A DNA stretch of 64,000 nucleotides from Ulota crispa. Its lineage: Eukaryota; Streptophyta; Bryopsida; Orthotrichales; Orthotrichaceae. Below the pieces are notes generated by a model. The model was not told the origin of the DNA. It did no database searches and saw nothing but the letters and a program-made list of their open reading frames with translations. The DNA is taken from positions 14,508,817 through 14,572,816 of the forward strand of contig OY987249.1 of the NCBI GenBank assembly GCA_963920765.1, given 5' to 3'. Of the stretch, positions 35,860-47,176 are shown one piece after another. Both the position numbers and the translations under genes were made by a program. Each line of letters begins with the position of its first letter. The stretch's first letter is position 1.

Positions 35860-36088
35860 CGGTAGGAGTCTCTAATTCTAACCATGTTTTAATTGCGTCT
35901 TTATTCTAAGAATGAGTGACATGTTCCTTCAAATATTTATTATTACTGATGATGAATTAGGTATGCGTAAATGGTTGGTAAGCCTACCGAGCTCATTAAT
36001 AACAATAATATATATTTGAAGGAACATGTCACTCATCCTTAGATAAGGAACACAATTAGAACATGGTTGGAATTGGAGCCTCCTACCT
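35860..36088. mobile_element. Foldback MITE (family F), copy 2
   Basis: The left end GGTAGGAGTCTCTAATTCTA faces TTGGAGCCTCCTACCT at the right. The centre folds on itself (GAGTGACATGTTCCTTCAAA against TTTGAAGGAACATGTCACTC). It is about 230 bp, followed by TA. Confidence 0.7.
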
Positions 36089-36228
36089 TAGGCTCTGGAT
36101 TTCTCTCCTACTTTTAGTAAAGCAATATTATACCCTCATTTAGCAACCCAAAAAAGGAGACGCAATTATGAGGAAGGTTCCTTGTAGGGGAGGAAATCCA
36201 TGTTGCGTGTCAAGTAGAGCCAAATACT

Positions 36229-36630
36229 ATGAGTAGTCACGATTGGTTTACAATTGAGATTTTTGTGAAGATTGAGAAATGGCTGAGTGAATATAGGAGC
36301 CAATGGGACCACTTCTCCATAGAAGGAGGTGTGACACCCCTTTTGTGGGTGATAGAGAATGGAGAATGTTTTACTTTGAGAAAGGCAACACGTTTACCAA
36401 TTGGAGGAGCAGAAAGAGCAAGGGTGGAAAACAAGTCACTAGCGGGAAAACAAGCGGACCAAGGTAAGAGTTCTCGCGCAAAACCCTTCTCATGCCATTT
36501 CTTCATGCTTGGAGAAGGAAAAAACATTTTCTCAATCTTCACAGAATTGCCTATGCTCCAATCGCAGACAAAGCAGCACGTCAAATTTCTGTGAAGATTG
36601 AGAATGGCAAAAACCAACAGTGACTACCCC
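36229..36630. mobile_element. GGGTAGTCAC-terminus element (family E), copy 1
   Basis: Left end TGAGTAGTCACGATTGG and right end CCAACAGTGACTACCCC are imperfect inverted repeats, with TA outside both. The interior aligns with the copy at 43672 (GAGAATGGAGAATG, TTCTCAATCTTCA). Open frames of about 120 codons exist on both strands, but neither copy preserves them, so I do not call a gene. Confidence 0.55.
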
Positions 36631-37546
36631 TACTATCTCCCTTGATGGATTTGAATTTAGGGTTGCACACGGTGAGAAAATGCAACCGACATGCTTATTG
36701 GATAACTCTGAGGGCATGTGCATCCAACCTTGAAAGCTCTATTATTAGGAAACGCAATTATTCTTGTTTCTAATGTTGTTCACATGTTCCTCACTTTCAA
36801 GCGCTTGTCCAACTAAGTACATTAACTTTGAACTAATGACAAGTCTATTTGCTTGCAAAAAATAATAATCTCACCATCATGGATTGTTCAACTTGCTAAT
36901 TGTGGAAGAAAAAGTGGTATTTGAAGGAGTTTTTGTGCATGAGTATGTTACAATTATTGATATGCCAAAGTGAGTGTTTTGACAAGTTCATGCATGAATT
37001 ATTCCCACTTCATCCAAAAAAATCCCTAATTTGTTGCTCTCATTTACGGGTGCTCATGCTTACATTAAGACAAACCAACATGATAAGTGGCAACACTCAC
37101 TTTTTGATACAAGAACAGATCTCTCAATTTATAACAGTCATCTCTTTGGTTTGTTTCAAATCAACAATTTTGAATTTTCACAAACTATTTTTTCCTGATT
37201 GCTATTCTTAAATGGTTGATAGGTTATATTTAGTAAAACAAAATATGAAACATTCAGCAAAGTGATTGTCCCCCCAACACTCCAAAAATACGATTTATTG
37301 CTTTGTCCGTTCCATACCGATTGATTTGGCTTGAGTGTGGTCTTGGCATTAGAGCTTGTTGAAAGGAATCCGAATTTATGATTTACATTACAACCAATGG
37401 CTTCCCTCGAAGTTGTGTCTGTAACGATGAAGACTTGCATTGGCTTGTTTCTGAAACATTGCCTAGCCAGTCGCCCTATTGTAGTTATTCATTAACACTA
37501 AGATCCCACAAACCAGAGAGATTGTTGCTATGCGGCTTTCTTTGTA
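36631..37546. other. Unassigned sequence
   Basis: No gene or complete element recognised. Short open frames have no family motif. Confidence 0.35.
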
Positions 37547-37700
37547 GGGTGACGCTGTTTGTGAACATAAAATGGTAAGGCATGAGTGGTGAGCCAAGAT
37601 TTTTGTGAGCATTTTGAGCTCAAAATTGAATGAAAAAACAAAAAAAACTAGCAACTTTTTCAAGAAGTGAAAGTTTAAAACATATAATTATAGGACCCTA

Positions 37701-38768
37701 TACTAGAAGAAAAACGGGTCTTACATGATTGGTTCAAAACAATTGCAAATGTCCTAAACGACTCTAATTGACCCCTAAAGGACCAAGCCATTTTTTCTTG
37801 AAAAACACAGAAAATTGCCACTTTTGGGGAAGCAAGTACAATGGTAAGAAATTTTTTTTTACAAGAATTCAACCTTAAGATCTTATAGTAGACTACAAGA
37901 GGTACACGTGGTAAAAAAACCAGCTCAATCTACACAAAAATGAGTGAGATATTTACATTTGAATCGCGGAAAAAAGTTTTTTTTGCTGCTACCCAAATAT
38001 TTTAGAGGGCTTTGACCACTCCTACAGCAAAAAATTTACTCTACATAAAGTTGAGGTTTATTTTTCCCAAGTAGGAGACCAAGTTAGTTATGTGTGGGAG
38101 AATTTTCATATCATTTGGAATTATACAACACATGGGGAAAAATAGTAAGTAAAAAGAAGTAGAGAATGAGTCAAAACACAAAATTGTTACAAATTTATTT
38201 ATTGAAATGAAAAATGCAAATCCCAATGGTTATAATGTTGTGATAAACAATCTAAATCTTTTGGTTTTGTTTTTTTTCCAAAATAATAAAAATTGAGTAA
38301 AATAAAGGACTTCCAAGTTTATTTTAGAGTAGAGAATCTAGAACTGCTTGCAAACAAAAACTCCTCATAACTTTCATCTCATCTATCAAAAATGAATGAT
38401 TCAAAACTCCCCACGTCTATATAAGTCTAAAGAACCTATTTCAGATTTTTATTTGAAAAAAATGAAATTTTTAAAGAAGTTTTTGGCTGCCCCGGGGAGC
38501 AGCATTTTCCAGAATTTCATGCATAACTTCTTCAATAAATGTTGGAATGAAGAAAAAGTAACATTCCCTCATAAATTTTTGAATTCCTCACTTTCAATAA
38601 AAGTTTCAAAGAATCACGCAAAGTAGCTTAGCCATAGGTACATGCCCAAAACCCCATTTATCCCCCAGAAGGGACAATGATCCTTTAGGGGTTAAGTCAT
38701 TATATAGTTGTTTAGGACATTTATAATTATTGTGAGCTAGTTGTTTATGACATTTTTTTTTTCTAGTA
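37701..38768. mobile_element. CACTA-like element nested in family D and hosting a TTAA element
   Basis: The ends TACTAGAAGAAAAACGGGTC and (reverse complement) TACTAGAAAAAAAAAATGTC resemble CACTA-class termini with the first base changed. A three-base duplication, CTA, flanks it (37698-37700 and 38769-38771), as expected for CACTA transposons. Removing the internal TTAA element leaves about 150 bp, including inverted words GTCCTAAACGACT and AGTTGTTTAGGAC. Confidence 0.65.
37772..38691 (+). mobile_element. TTAA-flanked element, 0.92-kb family, copy d
   Basis: Starts CCCCTAAAGGACCAAGCC after TTGA (decayed TTAA, 37768-37771) and ends GACAATGATCCTTTAGGGG before TTAA (38692-38695). It is 920 bp, of the same subtype as copies at 9306, 50887 and 53287. 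It is the innermost of three nested elements. Confidence 0.85.
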
Positions 38769-38860
38769 CTATGTACATGATTATAGGTGAAAATTAATAT
38801 TTTGATAAAACAATCTAAGCTCATAATTCATGCATCCCCACTCACAGTATAGCATTCCCC

Positions 38861-39755
38861 TTTTTGCAATAGACCATACCGTAGCCTGGGGGTTTTGCAA
38901 GGACTTAGTAAAATTATTTTCTTCTTTGTTCCTGTCCCAGATGTCCTGGACTCTTTATAAGCTTGTCTTCACCCAGTTATGCAGTCCTTGCATGTCCTTA
39001 GCATCCATCTATTCGAAGCCCAGAGGAGAAATCTGAGACCTTGCCATGAGTGGGCTCTCAAAGAGAGGTTGTCTCCTAATTTGGGATTTGGATGTGGATT
39101 CCTGCTACACTGAATATTGCGTTTAGGTTGCCCCCACACTAATTTCTTGACATTTTACACTATTTAAATATTTAATGCTGTTACAGTAATCTACATCTGT
39201 AATTATTGCAATTAAATTTTTTTAAAGGTTTAACAACAACAACAAAGTTTTAGAGTAACAAACTAGTGGTTTCTAAGTTGTAAATCATGTGAAATTTAAG
39301 TTTTTAGAGAGTTGCATGCACCTCCAAGTGACCAAGTGATGAGTCATAAAGTAAGTTTTTGGGTAAGGCAATCTAATTGTCAAGGCTACCTAAATGCAAT
39401 ATTCAGTGTAGGTGATGTCAAGGCCACACAAGCCAAAATAGTCAATTTGGAACAAATGAAGAAATAGAATATATTTTTGTAGAATTGGGGGACAAGGACA
39501 ACTAATTTGCTCAAGGTTTCCATATCTTGTTGTAAAGATTATCTTTCTACCATTCAAAGGCAAGAGGTTGGAGGCTACGGTTTGTAAACTGTCATACCAA
39601 AAAGTTGAGTGCAAAAATTCAAGAAATCTACCCTTACACAAAGCCGCCACAAAGCCGCCACAAAGCCGCCATTTGTTTTTGTGTACATAACGCCATTTTG
39701 AAATGCCAGTTGTGGCCTGGCCTTGAGTCTATGCCAAATAGACATGAAGACTTTA
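38861..39755. other. Unassigned sequence with an 11-bp triplet repeat
   Basis: Mostly unrecognised. At 39640-39672 an 11-bp unit (AAAGCCGCCAC) is repeated three times. A short stretch near 39360-39405 resembles the CTACCTAAATGCAATATT-type repeats also seen near 42360 and 47650. Confidence 0.35.
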
Positions 39756-40149
39756 AGTTAGCAGCATCCATAAGCGTTGTGTCCCCATGCCAGTCACCTG
39801 ACAGTGGCAGGACTAATCAATAAAAAAACAAATGGTTGTGGATGATTGAGTGATGGTTATGGGTGATGAAGTGATGGTTGTGGGTGACTAGCATGAGGTT
39901 TTGAGTACCCATCTCACTATTTAAGAACCAACAACCCTTGTGATTAGCATCTCTTACACATGGTTCTCACAATTTCAGTGATTTTGAACTTTGAAAAATC
40001 TTTGTGAACAAATGTTTGTAGTTGGAACCTTAAAATTGATGCCAATATTTTTGGTTTCCATTTCCTAACTTACAGTATTTTTCCAAAATTAGTCAATTGT
40101 TTTTCCTACTCCAAAACCCTTATTTCCATGCTTATGGGTGCGCCTACCT
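39756..40149. mobile_element. AGGT-terminus, TA-flanked MITE (family G), copy 4
   Basis: The left end AGTTAGCAGCATCCATAAGC (one base off the AGGTAGC pattern) faces GCTTATGGGTGCGCCTACCT at the right, with TA outside both ends. It is 394 bp and parallel to the copy at 4966, with long shared interior (ACACATGGTTCTCACAATTTC-like words). Confidence 0.75.
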
Positions 40150-40347
40150 TACTAAATAGAAGCATCGAGTTATTATTTCTGCTAATTGCCTTGATAAGAA
40201 ACAGCCAATTAATTGAAGGTGGCTAGATCTTGCTGCTATTGGTCTTTTTAATGCTCAGTTTGTGCCTCATGAGGGCTTTCCAGGATTCTCCCTAAGGGGA
40301 AGGTTGCGTATGATAAGTGCAACCAAAAAGCTTTAAGCAAGGGTCTA

Positions 40348-40566
40348 AGGTAGGGCTTTAATTTGGTTCATCTCTAGGAAGGATTGACATGTTATTTCAA
40401 ATACCTATTATTATTATTAATGAGTTAGGTGGGCTTAGCAACTGAACTTAATTTGCTAAGCCCAATTAACTCATCAATGATAGTAATAGATATTTGAAGG
40501 AACATGTCAACCCTTCATAAAGCTGAACCAAGTTAGAACCTTGGACCAAATTAGAGCCTCCTACCT
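40348..40566. mobile_element. Foldback MITE (family F), copy 3
   Basis: The left end AGGTAGGGCTTTAATTTGG faces CCAAATTAGAGCCTCCTACCT at the right, with TA outside both (40346-40347 and 40567-40568). It is 219 bp. The arms fold almost completely (GGGCTTAGCAACTGAACTTA against TTGCTAAGCCC; GATATTTGAAGGAACATGTC opposite). Confidence 0.8.
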
Positions 40567-40863
40567 TATAGGGTTAATGCCCCCATGAGCGCAAGGAACA
40601 ATGCAGGAACCCTACTTGACCCTAGAGCTATAGCTGCCATTCCCCTCCCCTAATCAAATGTAAGTGCGAAGCAAACCGTGTTTTATGTCATCCTTGGATT
40701 TCTCTAATCCGTAACAAGAAGCAACATACCATCCTGTTGCTAATAATACTATCCTGTTCAACATTGCAATTGCTCGGCTCTATGCCTACAATTTGATACA
40801 AAATCAACTCTTTTGATAATTTGAGAATGCGACTTATTTTGGGTAATCCATCATTATATAATA

Positions 40864-41223
40864 CTCCTTCTGTCTCAAAATGATCTTCATGTTGACCTTT
40901 ATTTAGTGTCCCAAAATAATCTTCTTGTTGGGGGAGGCAAGGAGCTAGTGACACTTGCACATAGTCCAAAAGCATGGGCATGATGCTAACCAATCCTATG
41001 CCATCAAGTAAGTGGCCACTGGTGCTCTTCAAAAATGCCTCAAAAATTCAATTTTCAAGCATTTTGAAACTACACTTTGAAAACTAATTTGAAACTCAAA
41101 ATTTCAGAACAATAGAGGACATCAAACTCTATTCATAGGTCAACAAAATTTGAAAAATGGTTTTTTTCAAGCTTATTCTATAACATTTTGTGTAACAGGA
41201 AGATCATTTTGGGACGGAGGGAG
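40864..41223. mobile_element. Stowaway-like element
   Basis: The left end CTCCTTCTGTCTCAAAATGA faces TCATTTTGGGACGGAGGGAG at the right, the plant Stowaway consensus, with TA outside both (40862-40863 and 41224-41225). It is 360 bp. Similarity of the termini continues for about 25 bp. Confidence 0.85.
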
Positions 41224-41284
41224 TAATACATAAAGGCCATACAAGAAACACGTAACCAACAAAATTACTAAAGTGCAATCTGCT

Positions 41285-41720
41285 AGAAAGAGGCTCCTCC
41301 AGACTGTTGTTTGAATTTATGCTTTGAGGTGAACGTCCTTGTGCTTTTGGTAGCGTATGATATTGCAAGGAAGTTATTCAATATTCGGAAAGTCCTTTTC
41401 TTATTTGCATTTTGCATTACATGTTCAATGAGTTCTGGTATGAATCATGTTGGTGATTTATCAGGAGCTCCAGGGCTGCATTATCAAATAAAGTTGTATC
41501 TTTAGTGGCCAAATTAGGCTACCTTGTCGCAGGTCATTAGAATCATTCCAGAAAGAGATGTTGAAAGGGTGTGGGTAACTTTCAAAGCCCCTTCTAAGTT
41601 GGAAAAAGTGGATGCTCTCTGTTTATTTTTTCGTTTTGTTCAAACATTGCAAAGTAAAAAATCTGGGCATGTTGGAAAAAATTGGCCACTAGTTATCTCG
41701 AGTTGTAGATAACACTGATG
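41285..41720 (+). other. Possible decayed coding fragments
   Basis: Two consecutive plus-strand frames (41311-41505 and 41524-41712) have a less biased composition than the surrounding desert, for example VIRIIPERDVERVWVTFKAP. No family is recognised. They may be fragments of a dead mobile-element gene or a captured exon. Confidence 0.2.
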
Positions 41721-41838
41721 TCGGGGACTGCTATTCTGTTAGCAGGGATTAGTGAGACGTGAGTTTGAAATTTTTTTTTGTCAGAATATTAGATTCCACC
41801 TCTATTATTGCACTTTTTTGTTTTCTGTTTTGTGTCAT

Positions 41839-41908
41839 GATGAAGTTTGTGGATGATACCTGACAAGAGGGAAAGGCAGCCTCTGTTCAAGCTACTGAAT
41901 GTTATGAA
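41839..41908. repeat. Dispersed ~70-bp segment, copy 1 (inverted relative of 55146-55212)
   Basis: The words GATGAAGTTTGTGGATGATA, GAGGGAAAGGCAGCCTCT and CTACTGAATGTTA are shared almost base for base with the reverse complement of 55146-55212. No matching ends are seen, so it could be a conserved piece of a larger element or a small RNA-like unit. Confidence 0.6.
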
Positions 41909-42339
41909 ACTATAAGTAAAGCTTGTTGTTGTTTGGCCGAATGCAATGTTTTAGCACAAAATCATTAAGGGATTTTTGCATTGTCCCTATAAAGACCTTT
42001 GTTTGCTGTTAGTAGATTGAAGAAAAGATTATTACATCCAGTCCCGATAGGTTCAGTAGAAAACATAATAATTAAGAACTTGTGGCAAAACATTTCAGAA
42101 ATCTCACAACCAAGAAACCAGAACACAAGCAGGGTATGTACTGTTCGTAACACATGTTGCACATTATCCAGATTCTGGACACTGCAGAGTAGAAGCTCGT
42201 TCTCAACAGTAGCTTGGTAATCACCCAAGTAAACCAACAAAGACTTTGCAAACGAGCTCATCTCCCCTACTCAATTTCAATGTGCACAAGAGTTAGGCAT
42301 TATTATTTTTCATGTTCATTTTTTATAAAGTATTCTACC

Positions 42340-42650
42340 CGTATCACTGCATTAAAAAATGCATTTAGATTACCTTACCAATTAGGTTGCCTTACCTTGG
42401 ACAATTACCTCATGAATCATTGCTGGGTTACTTAGAGGCATATGTGACTTTTTCAATATTAGGATTTCTCTTTGCCACTAGTTTGTTCATTTTGCATTGT
42501 TGCTAAGCCCTAATTGTTGTTGAGAATCCTTTCTTACTCTTACAATAATTATTGATGAAAATTTACTATAGTATCAATAAGCATTTATGTATAATGTAAA
42601 GTGTGGAGAAACTAGTGCGGGGCAATCTAAATGCACTTGTTAGTGTAGAA
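42340..42650. repeat. Dispersed repeat shared with 47640-47900
   Basis: TGCATTTAGATTACCTTACCAA, TCATGAATCATTGCTGG and GAGGCATATGTGACT recur in a similar order near 47650-47760. A third, shorter and inverted match lies at 39360-39405. Ends are not resolved. Confidence 0.45.
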
Positions 42651-42874
42651 GATGAAGTTAAATTAAAAATATAGGGAATGATAATAGAAAGAATAGTGAA
42701 CCTGGCATGATGGAGCCTCAAAGCCCTCTAGCAAGTGAGCTTCCGTGGAATCCACTTGTCTGCATGGCGAGAGCTGCAGTCACCCAAGTGTGATTTTCAC
42801 AGGAGCTGAAGAAAGTCCTAAATCTTCACCGTCCCCAACAATTTTCTTCTTCCAACCTCCTTTTTTTTCCCTCT

Positions 42875-43120
42875 CGGACAACGTGAGCGTAAAATAGTGA
42901 GCCATGAGCGGGGATTCAAGATTTTGTAAGTATGAACAAATTATCAACTCAAAAACAATGAAACAACTAAAAACACAACGAGTTTTATAAGAGGTAATAG
43001 TTTAAATTGCACAACTATAGGATCCCATGTACATATTATAATCGAAATTTATTCTTTTGACTAAAAATCCCAGCTCATGACTCATAGCTCATGAATCTCC
43101 GTTCATGAAATAGCATTCCC
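42875..43120. mobile_element. Family D MITE, copy 4
   Basis: GTGAGCGTAAAATAGTGAGCC at the left and CATGAAATAGCATTCCC at the right match the family ends. The interior includes CTATAGGATCCCATGTACAT, the intact form of the site disrupted in copy 3. Confidence 0.65.
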
Positions 43121-43670
43121 TTTTCCCTCTCTAGAGACATCTCTCCAAACTCCGTCACTTGGTGCAAATGACCCTAAAAGTCTCTCTGCTCTTTGGTGCA
43201 GTTTATTGCTCAAATTCTTACCAATTCTTGAATTGTGGCATTCCAAAACTACTTGCTAAGTGCCTACTTAGGAGCATGGATGTTACTTTGGGCAAGATTT
43301 GGCTATTGGATAGCAAAGGGCGCACAAAATAGATGGCACAGATGGACATGTCTGCCTACTCTTGTTTTTTAGGGTTTTTTTAGGACTTTTGACTTGAAAA
43401 GAGAAGAATTCAATTATTGTTTTTCACTTTTACTATGTGATATGGCTTTAAATTCATGTTTTGACTTCATGTTGGCAACAATGAGTGTCACTAGCATGTA
43501 CAAAGTAAGTTATATTATCATTTTCAAAAGTCAACTATGAGTTGACTACATTGGACAGACAAGAATTCAATTGGGCACTTTAGGCAAATGGACACTCCAA
43601 TGTGACAACCATGCTCAAGAGTAAGGGTCCAACTTCCATCGGGTATTAGAATCAATCACACTAGGGATAG
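43121..43670. other. Unassigned sequence
   Basis: No gene or element recognised. Confidence 0.35.
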
Positions 43671-43671
43671 T

Positions 43672-44057
43672 TGCACCTTCTCCAAAAGTGAAACTTTTAT
43701 GAAGAATGAGAAGTAGTGGAGTGAAAAATGTAGCTAATGGAAGCACTTTTTCATGGACAAGGGTGTGACTCTCATTTGTGGGTGGTGGAGAATGGAGAAT
43801 GGTTTATTGAGAGCCATAAAACACTCAACCAATCTCCAATTACAAGCACGCAAGGTGAAATTAGGAGGAGTGATGGTGAAAATGAGACAAGCCAAGACAA
43901 AAATTGCTCCACTCCCATTCTTCTGTTCCATAAATGAAGAAGAGTATTTCTCAATCTTCAAAAAATGAGACTTTTTCAAATCAACAAAAGACTGTTATGC
44001 CCCCATTTTGTTAAGATTGAGAATGGGGTAAAGAAGGTGTGACTACCTCTATTGATT
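43672..44057. mobile_element. GGGTAGTCAC-terminus element (family E), copy 2
   Basis: Left end GGGATAGTTGCACCTTCTCC and right end GAAGGTGTGACTACCTC are imperfect inverted repeats, with TA outside both. It aligns with the copy at 36229. Confidence 0.6.
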
Positions 44058-45019
44058 AGAATTTTCCAACTTCAGAATCTATATTTCCTGTTCTTTCATG
44101 CATGGCTCCGGAACTAGTTTGTAGTTTCCTCGCCTTTGTGATTCCGGACCACAATGGAAGTTAACCCCCAAGTACTTTGAAATACCTTGTAGCTCTTTAG
44201 GATTTCAGTAGTTGCGCATGGCAATGAAATCAAATGAAAGTTTGCTCGAAATTTTTGTAGAACGCGTTATTTGTTAATTTGGGAAAATGCTTACAAAGTG
44301 AGATATTTGGCTTTTTTTGTCTAGAGAACGCCATATTCATTGAATTGGGATTTTTTTTATTGTTTGCCAATGAAATGAAATATATATTATCCAAAAATAT
44401 GCTCTTTTTGAACAGAAAGTTCATTAACTTCTGAAATTTTGGATAGAAGTTCATTAACTAGGTTTCAAGTGACCTCCTTTGAATTAAGGTGGCAATTTTG
44501 GATTAAGGTGAGGTACAAACTGTTACCCATCGTTTTCCCAAATTAATGAATAACACGTTGTAGTCAAAAATTTGTACTTCCGTGACATGATTTTAGGGAG
44601 TGATCATAAAATTCTTCAAATTGAAGATCCAAGTTGACACACCCCATTCCAGTTATTCAAACACCATTCATCTCCAAGTATGACTCACACTGCAGAAACG
44701 GTCTTTGTGAGTTCATGTGTTTTACCCAACATGTGACAGACGTTTCATGTTTTAGGGTTTAGGGGCGAGCTCAAATGTAAACCAATTCTCGTTGTTCTTT
44801 TTTGTCGAAGATCACGATCAACTTTTCAAATGCATTTCACACATAAATATGTCTTCCACTTTGCTGAAAGTGTGCTTGAAAATTGGCGAGTGTCTAGGTT
44901 TTAAGGGTTTAGGGTTCCATGGTTTTAGGGTTTAGAGCAAACAGGAAATAACATGGTGAAAGCCGTGCAAGTGCATACAGTCGGAGGTCGTCACCATTTC
45001 CAAGTAAGTTAGAAAAGGT
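44058..45019. other. Unassigned sequence with TTTAGGG-like words
   Basis: No gene recognised. Isolated telomere-like motifs (TTTTAGGGTTTAGGG, TTTAAGGGTTTAGGG) occur near 44751 and 44899-44936. Confidence 0.35.
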
Positions 45020-45023
45020 TTAA

Positions 45024-45257
45024 CCCCTAAACGATAAAGCAGCTCTTTGCGGCCAGTATGATAAGATGTATTTTTCTTGTATTTGGAGTGCATCCACACC
45101 TTTGTTATTTTTGAGATTAACAAAGAAGTTAGAATATAGATCAATGCTATTCTAGTGAGGTAGTCAAGATCCCTAATTAAATCTTTTTGGTGGTAGCAAA
45201 TGCCAATTATACAACAACGTATATACTATGTCTTATAGTAGCTCTGTCTTTTAAGGG
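45024..45257. mobile_element. TTAA-flanked element, 234 bp
   Basis: Starts CCCCTAAACGATAAAGCAGC after TTAA (45020-45023) and ends GTCTTTTAAGGG before TTAA (45258-45261). The left terminus matches the 0.35-kb family for its first 10 bases, but the interior is different. Confidence 0.7.
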
Positions 45258-45261
45258 TTAA

Positions 45262-46953
45262 TTAGCTTCCTTGTGTGGGTTGCAATGCATTCAAGGTTCA
45301 ACACTCAGCAATTAGATTGAACTATCTAGACGTGGAGGATTGAAGAGTGGAAATGCTAAGGTAGTATGTTCTGACCATCTCAGATAAGGCGCCCCTTAGG
45401 TAGATCAAGAATGGATATGAAATGGTCTTTGAATGGACCCCTTCAAGTCATAGAAGAAATGGTGTATTTTAAGGTAAGAGGTTCATAAACTGTGCGGTCA
45501 TTTTGAACCGCCTTGTAGGAGTTTCAAAATCCGTGCACTTAGCTTCTTTTAATGGGTCAAGTTTTTTATGTTTAGAAATTGTACTTGTGCATACATTGTT
45601 TTTGAACTTCAAGAGAGTGACATGAGCTACCACTAAGTGTGCTTATTGTCATAATTGTGTTCAGATTTGTTTTTCAATAAAATATAGGTACATGTCACTT
45701 TGCTCTTGTGCAAGTCACTACAGTTTCTAAATGAGAAGTTTGAAAGTGTACATTTGTAACAATGCATCTGGTATTCTGTGATGATTTTCATCTTCCCATG
45801 CAGTGGCTGACTAAGTCAGTGGTCCCAAATGTGATTTTCAAAATTAGCTTAAGTGGCTAACAACACTGCTAAATGTGGTAAGAAACTCAAATTTAACACT
45901 AGGATTCACATGTTTTCTAACTATACAATAAATAAATTTGGTATGAAATTCTTCTAGAATTCAGCCACTAGATTATGCACTTTGGGATAACTTGTAAGAT
46001 CATTACTGAATTGACACAGCATGAGTGCATTTGATGACAAGATTCAATAAAAGCTTTGTAGTTGCAATGCATGTTTTGGTTGATTTAGAGCGTCTCCGTC
46101 TGGCCAAGATGAGGGTAAAAAAAGGGTATAGTGAAGGTGGTTTCAAATGCAAGAGGAGAAACTTGCCCCAATTTAGTTGCAAAAGTTCATGATCTTGCCA
46201 TAAGAGCAATCTTGGTCAACGCTTAGAGAAAACATATAAATTTTGAATAGTTGGTCTTTATCAATTTGATTGGCAAGTGCAACTAATTCTCTCACAATTT
46301 CTTTTGCAATTCTTTCACCTCTCTTGCAATCACCCTCCTCAACCACACACTCCCATGTCCTTGGTAGCTTTAGATTGGATTGCACATTAGAACTGCAAAC
46401 TTCTTTAAAAAGCTGCTATGAAAATTATGCATGTAAGAAGACCCTCCTTTTATTATTTCCAAGGCTCTTACGTATGCCTCAAGCCTCAACTGAAGGCACC
46501 TTTAGCAAAAGAACAAGCAGAGCTTTTAGACAATGCACAATTCCTCTTCAAATTACGCAAGGCAGGTGCAGTAAAAGTGGAGATTGCTAACGAGGTTCTT
46601 ATTTCTATCCTTGTTTCCTGCTCTTGTTAATAATTGGAATCACACTTGCAACCCACGAAATATTTGTTTGGTTTTTCATTGGTCTAACAGCACGCACCCT
46701 ATAATGCACGGAAGTTTGAAAAAAAAAGATAGAATCCTTCATATAACCAGCTAATTAATACATTTCATTCAAATTTTGACTCACTTAATGTGTTTTTGTG
46801 ATGGCTTGGAAATTATTTCATCTGTTTTCTTAGTGCTAGTGTAGCCAACGTCAAAATGAAGTATGGTTTTTGTCAAATTTGTCCAAAGAAAAGTTCCATG
46901 TTGCACCTGATTTCCTAGTATATTTTGTTGGTTCGTTTTGTTCAAATAGAATT
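45262..46953. other. Unassigned sequence with possible coding scraps
   Basis: Nothing is firmly identified. Around 46250-46590 open frames exist on both strands (for example minus-strand CKRGERIAKEIVRELVALA and plus-strand KEQAELLDNAQFLFKLRKAG), and the sequence is less AT-biased. I do not recognise a family, and I cannot choose between strands. Near 45358 and 45474 there are pieces resembling the left ends of families L and K. Confidence 0.25.
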
Positions 46954-47173
46954 CACTAGTAAAAATACAGGGATAAATAATTGCACATGACTGGTTCACA
47001 ATAATTGTACAACAATTAAACAAATACAAAATGAATCTATTTTGTAGTTGTGCAGTTGTTGTGCAATTATTGTGCAGTTATTGTGCAATTGTTGTGCAAT
47101 TTTTGTGCAATTGTTGTGCAGTTGTTGTGAACTAGTAGTGTGCAATTGTTTGTCCCTATTTTTTCTACTAGTG
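46954..47173. mobile_element. CACTA-class non-autonomous element
   Basis: Begins CACTAGTAAAAATACAGGGA and ends TCCCTATTTTTTCTACTAGTG: inverted repeats starting with the CACTA signature. A three-base duplication ATT flanks it exactly (46951-46953 and 47174-47176). It is 220 bp. The centre carries a 12-bp tandem repeat. Confidence 0.88.
47044..47132. repeat. TTGTGCAATTGT-type tandem repeat
   Basis: About seven units of a 12-bp motif (TTGTGCAGTTAT, TTGTGCAATTGT and variants) run head to tail inside the CACTA-class element. Confidence 0.85.
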
Positions 47174-47176
47174 ATT

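Larger units (their letters stand above)
37547..38860. mobile_element. Family D MITE, copy 3, split by a nested CACTA-like element
   Basis: The left part (37547-37700: GACGCTGTTTGTGAAC, GCATGAGTGGTGAGCC) and right part (38769-38860, ending TATAGCATTCCCC) together make one family D element of about 245 bp. The break falls in TAGGACCCTATGTACATG, a segment intact in the other copies. Confidence 0.7.

Noticed and set aside
36229-36617. Overlapping frames of about 120 codons on both strands
   Set aside because: They lie within a repeated element (family E) whose second copy at 43672 does not keep them, and they have no family motif.
44160-44180. Another TTAA-CCCC start (TTAACCCCCAAGTACTTTG)
   Set aside because: No matching right terminus was found downstream within the expected range.
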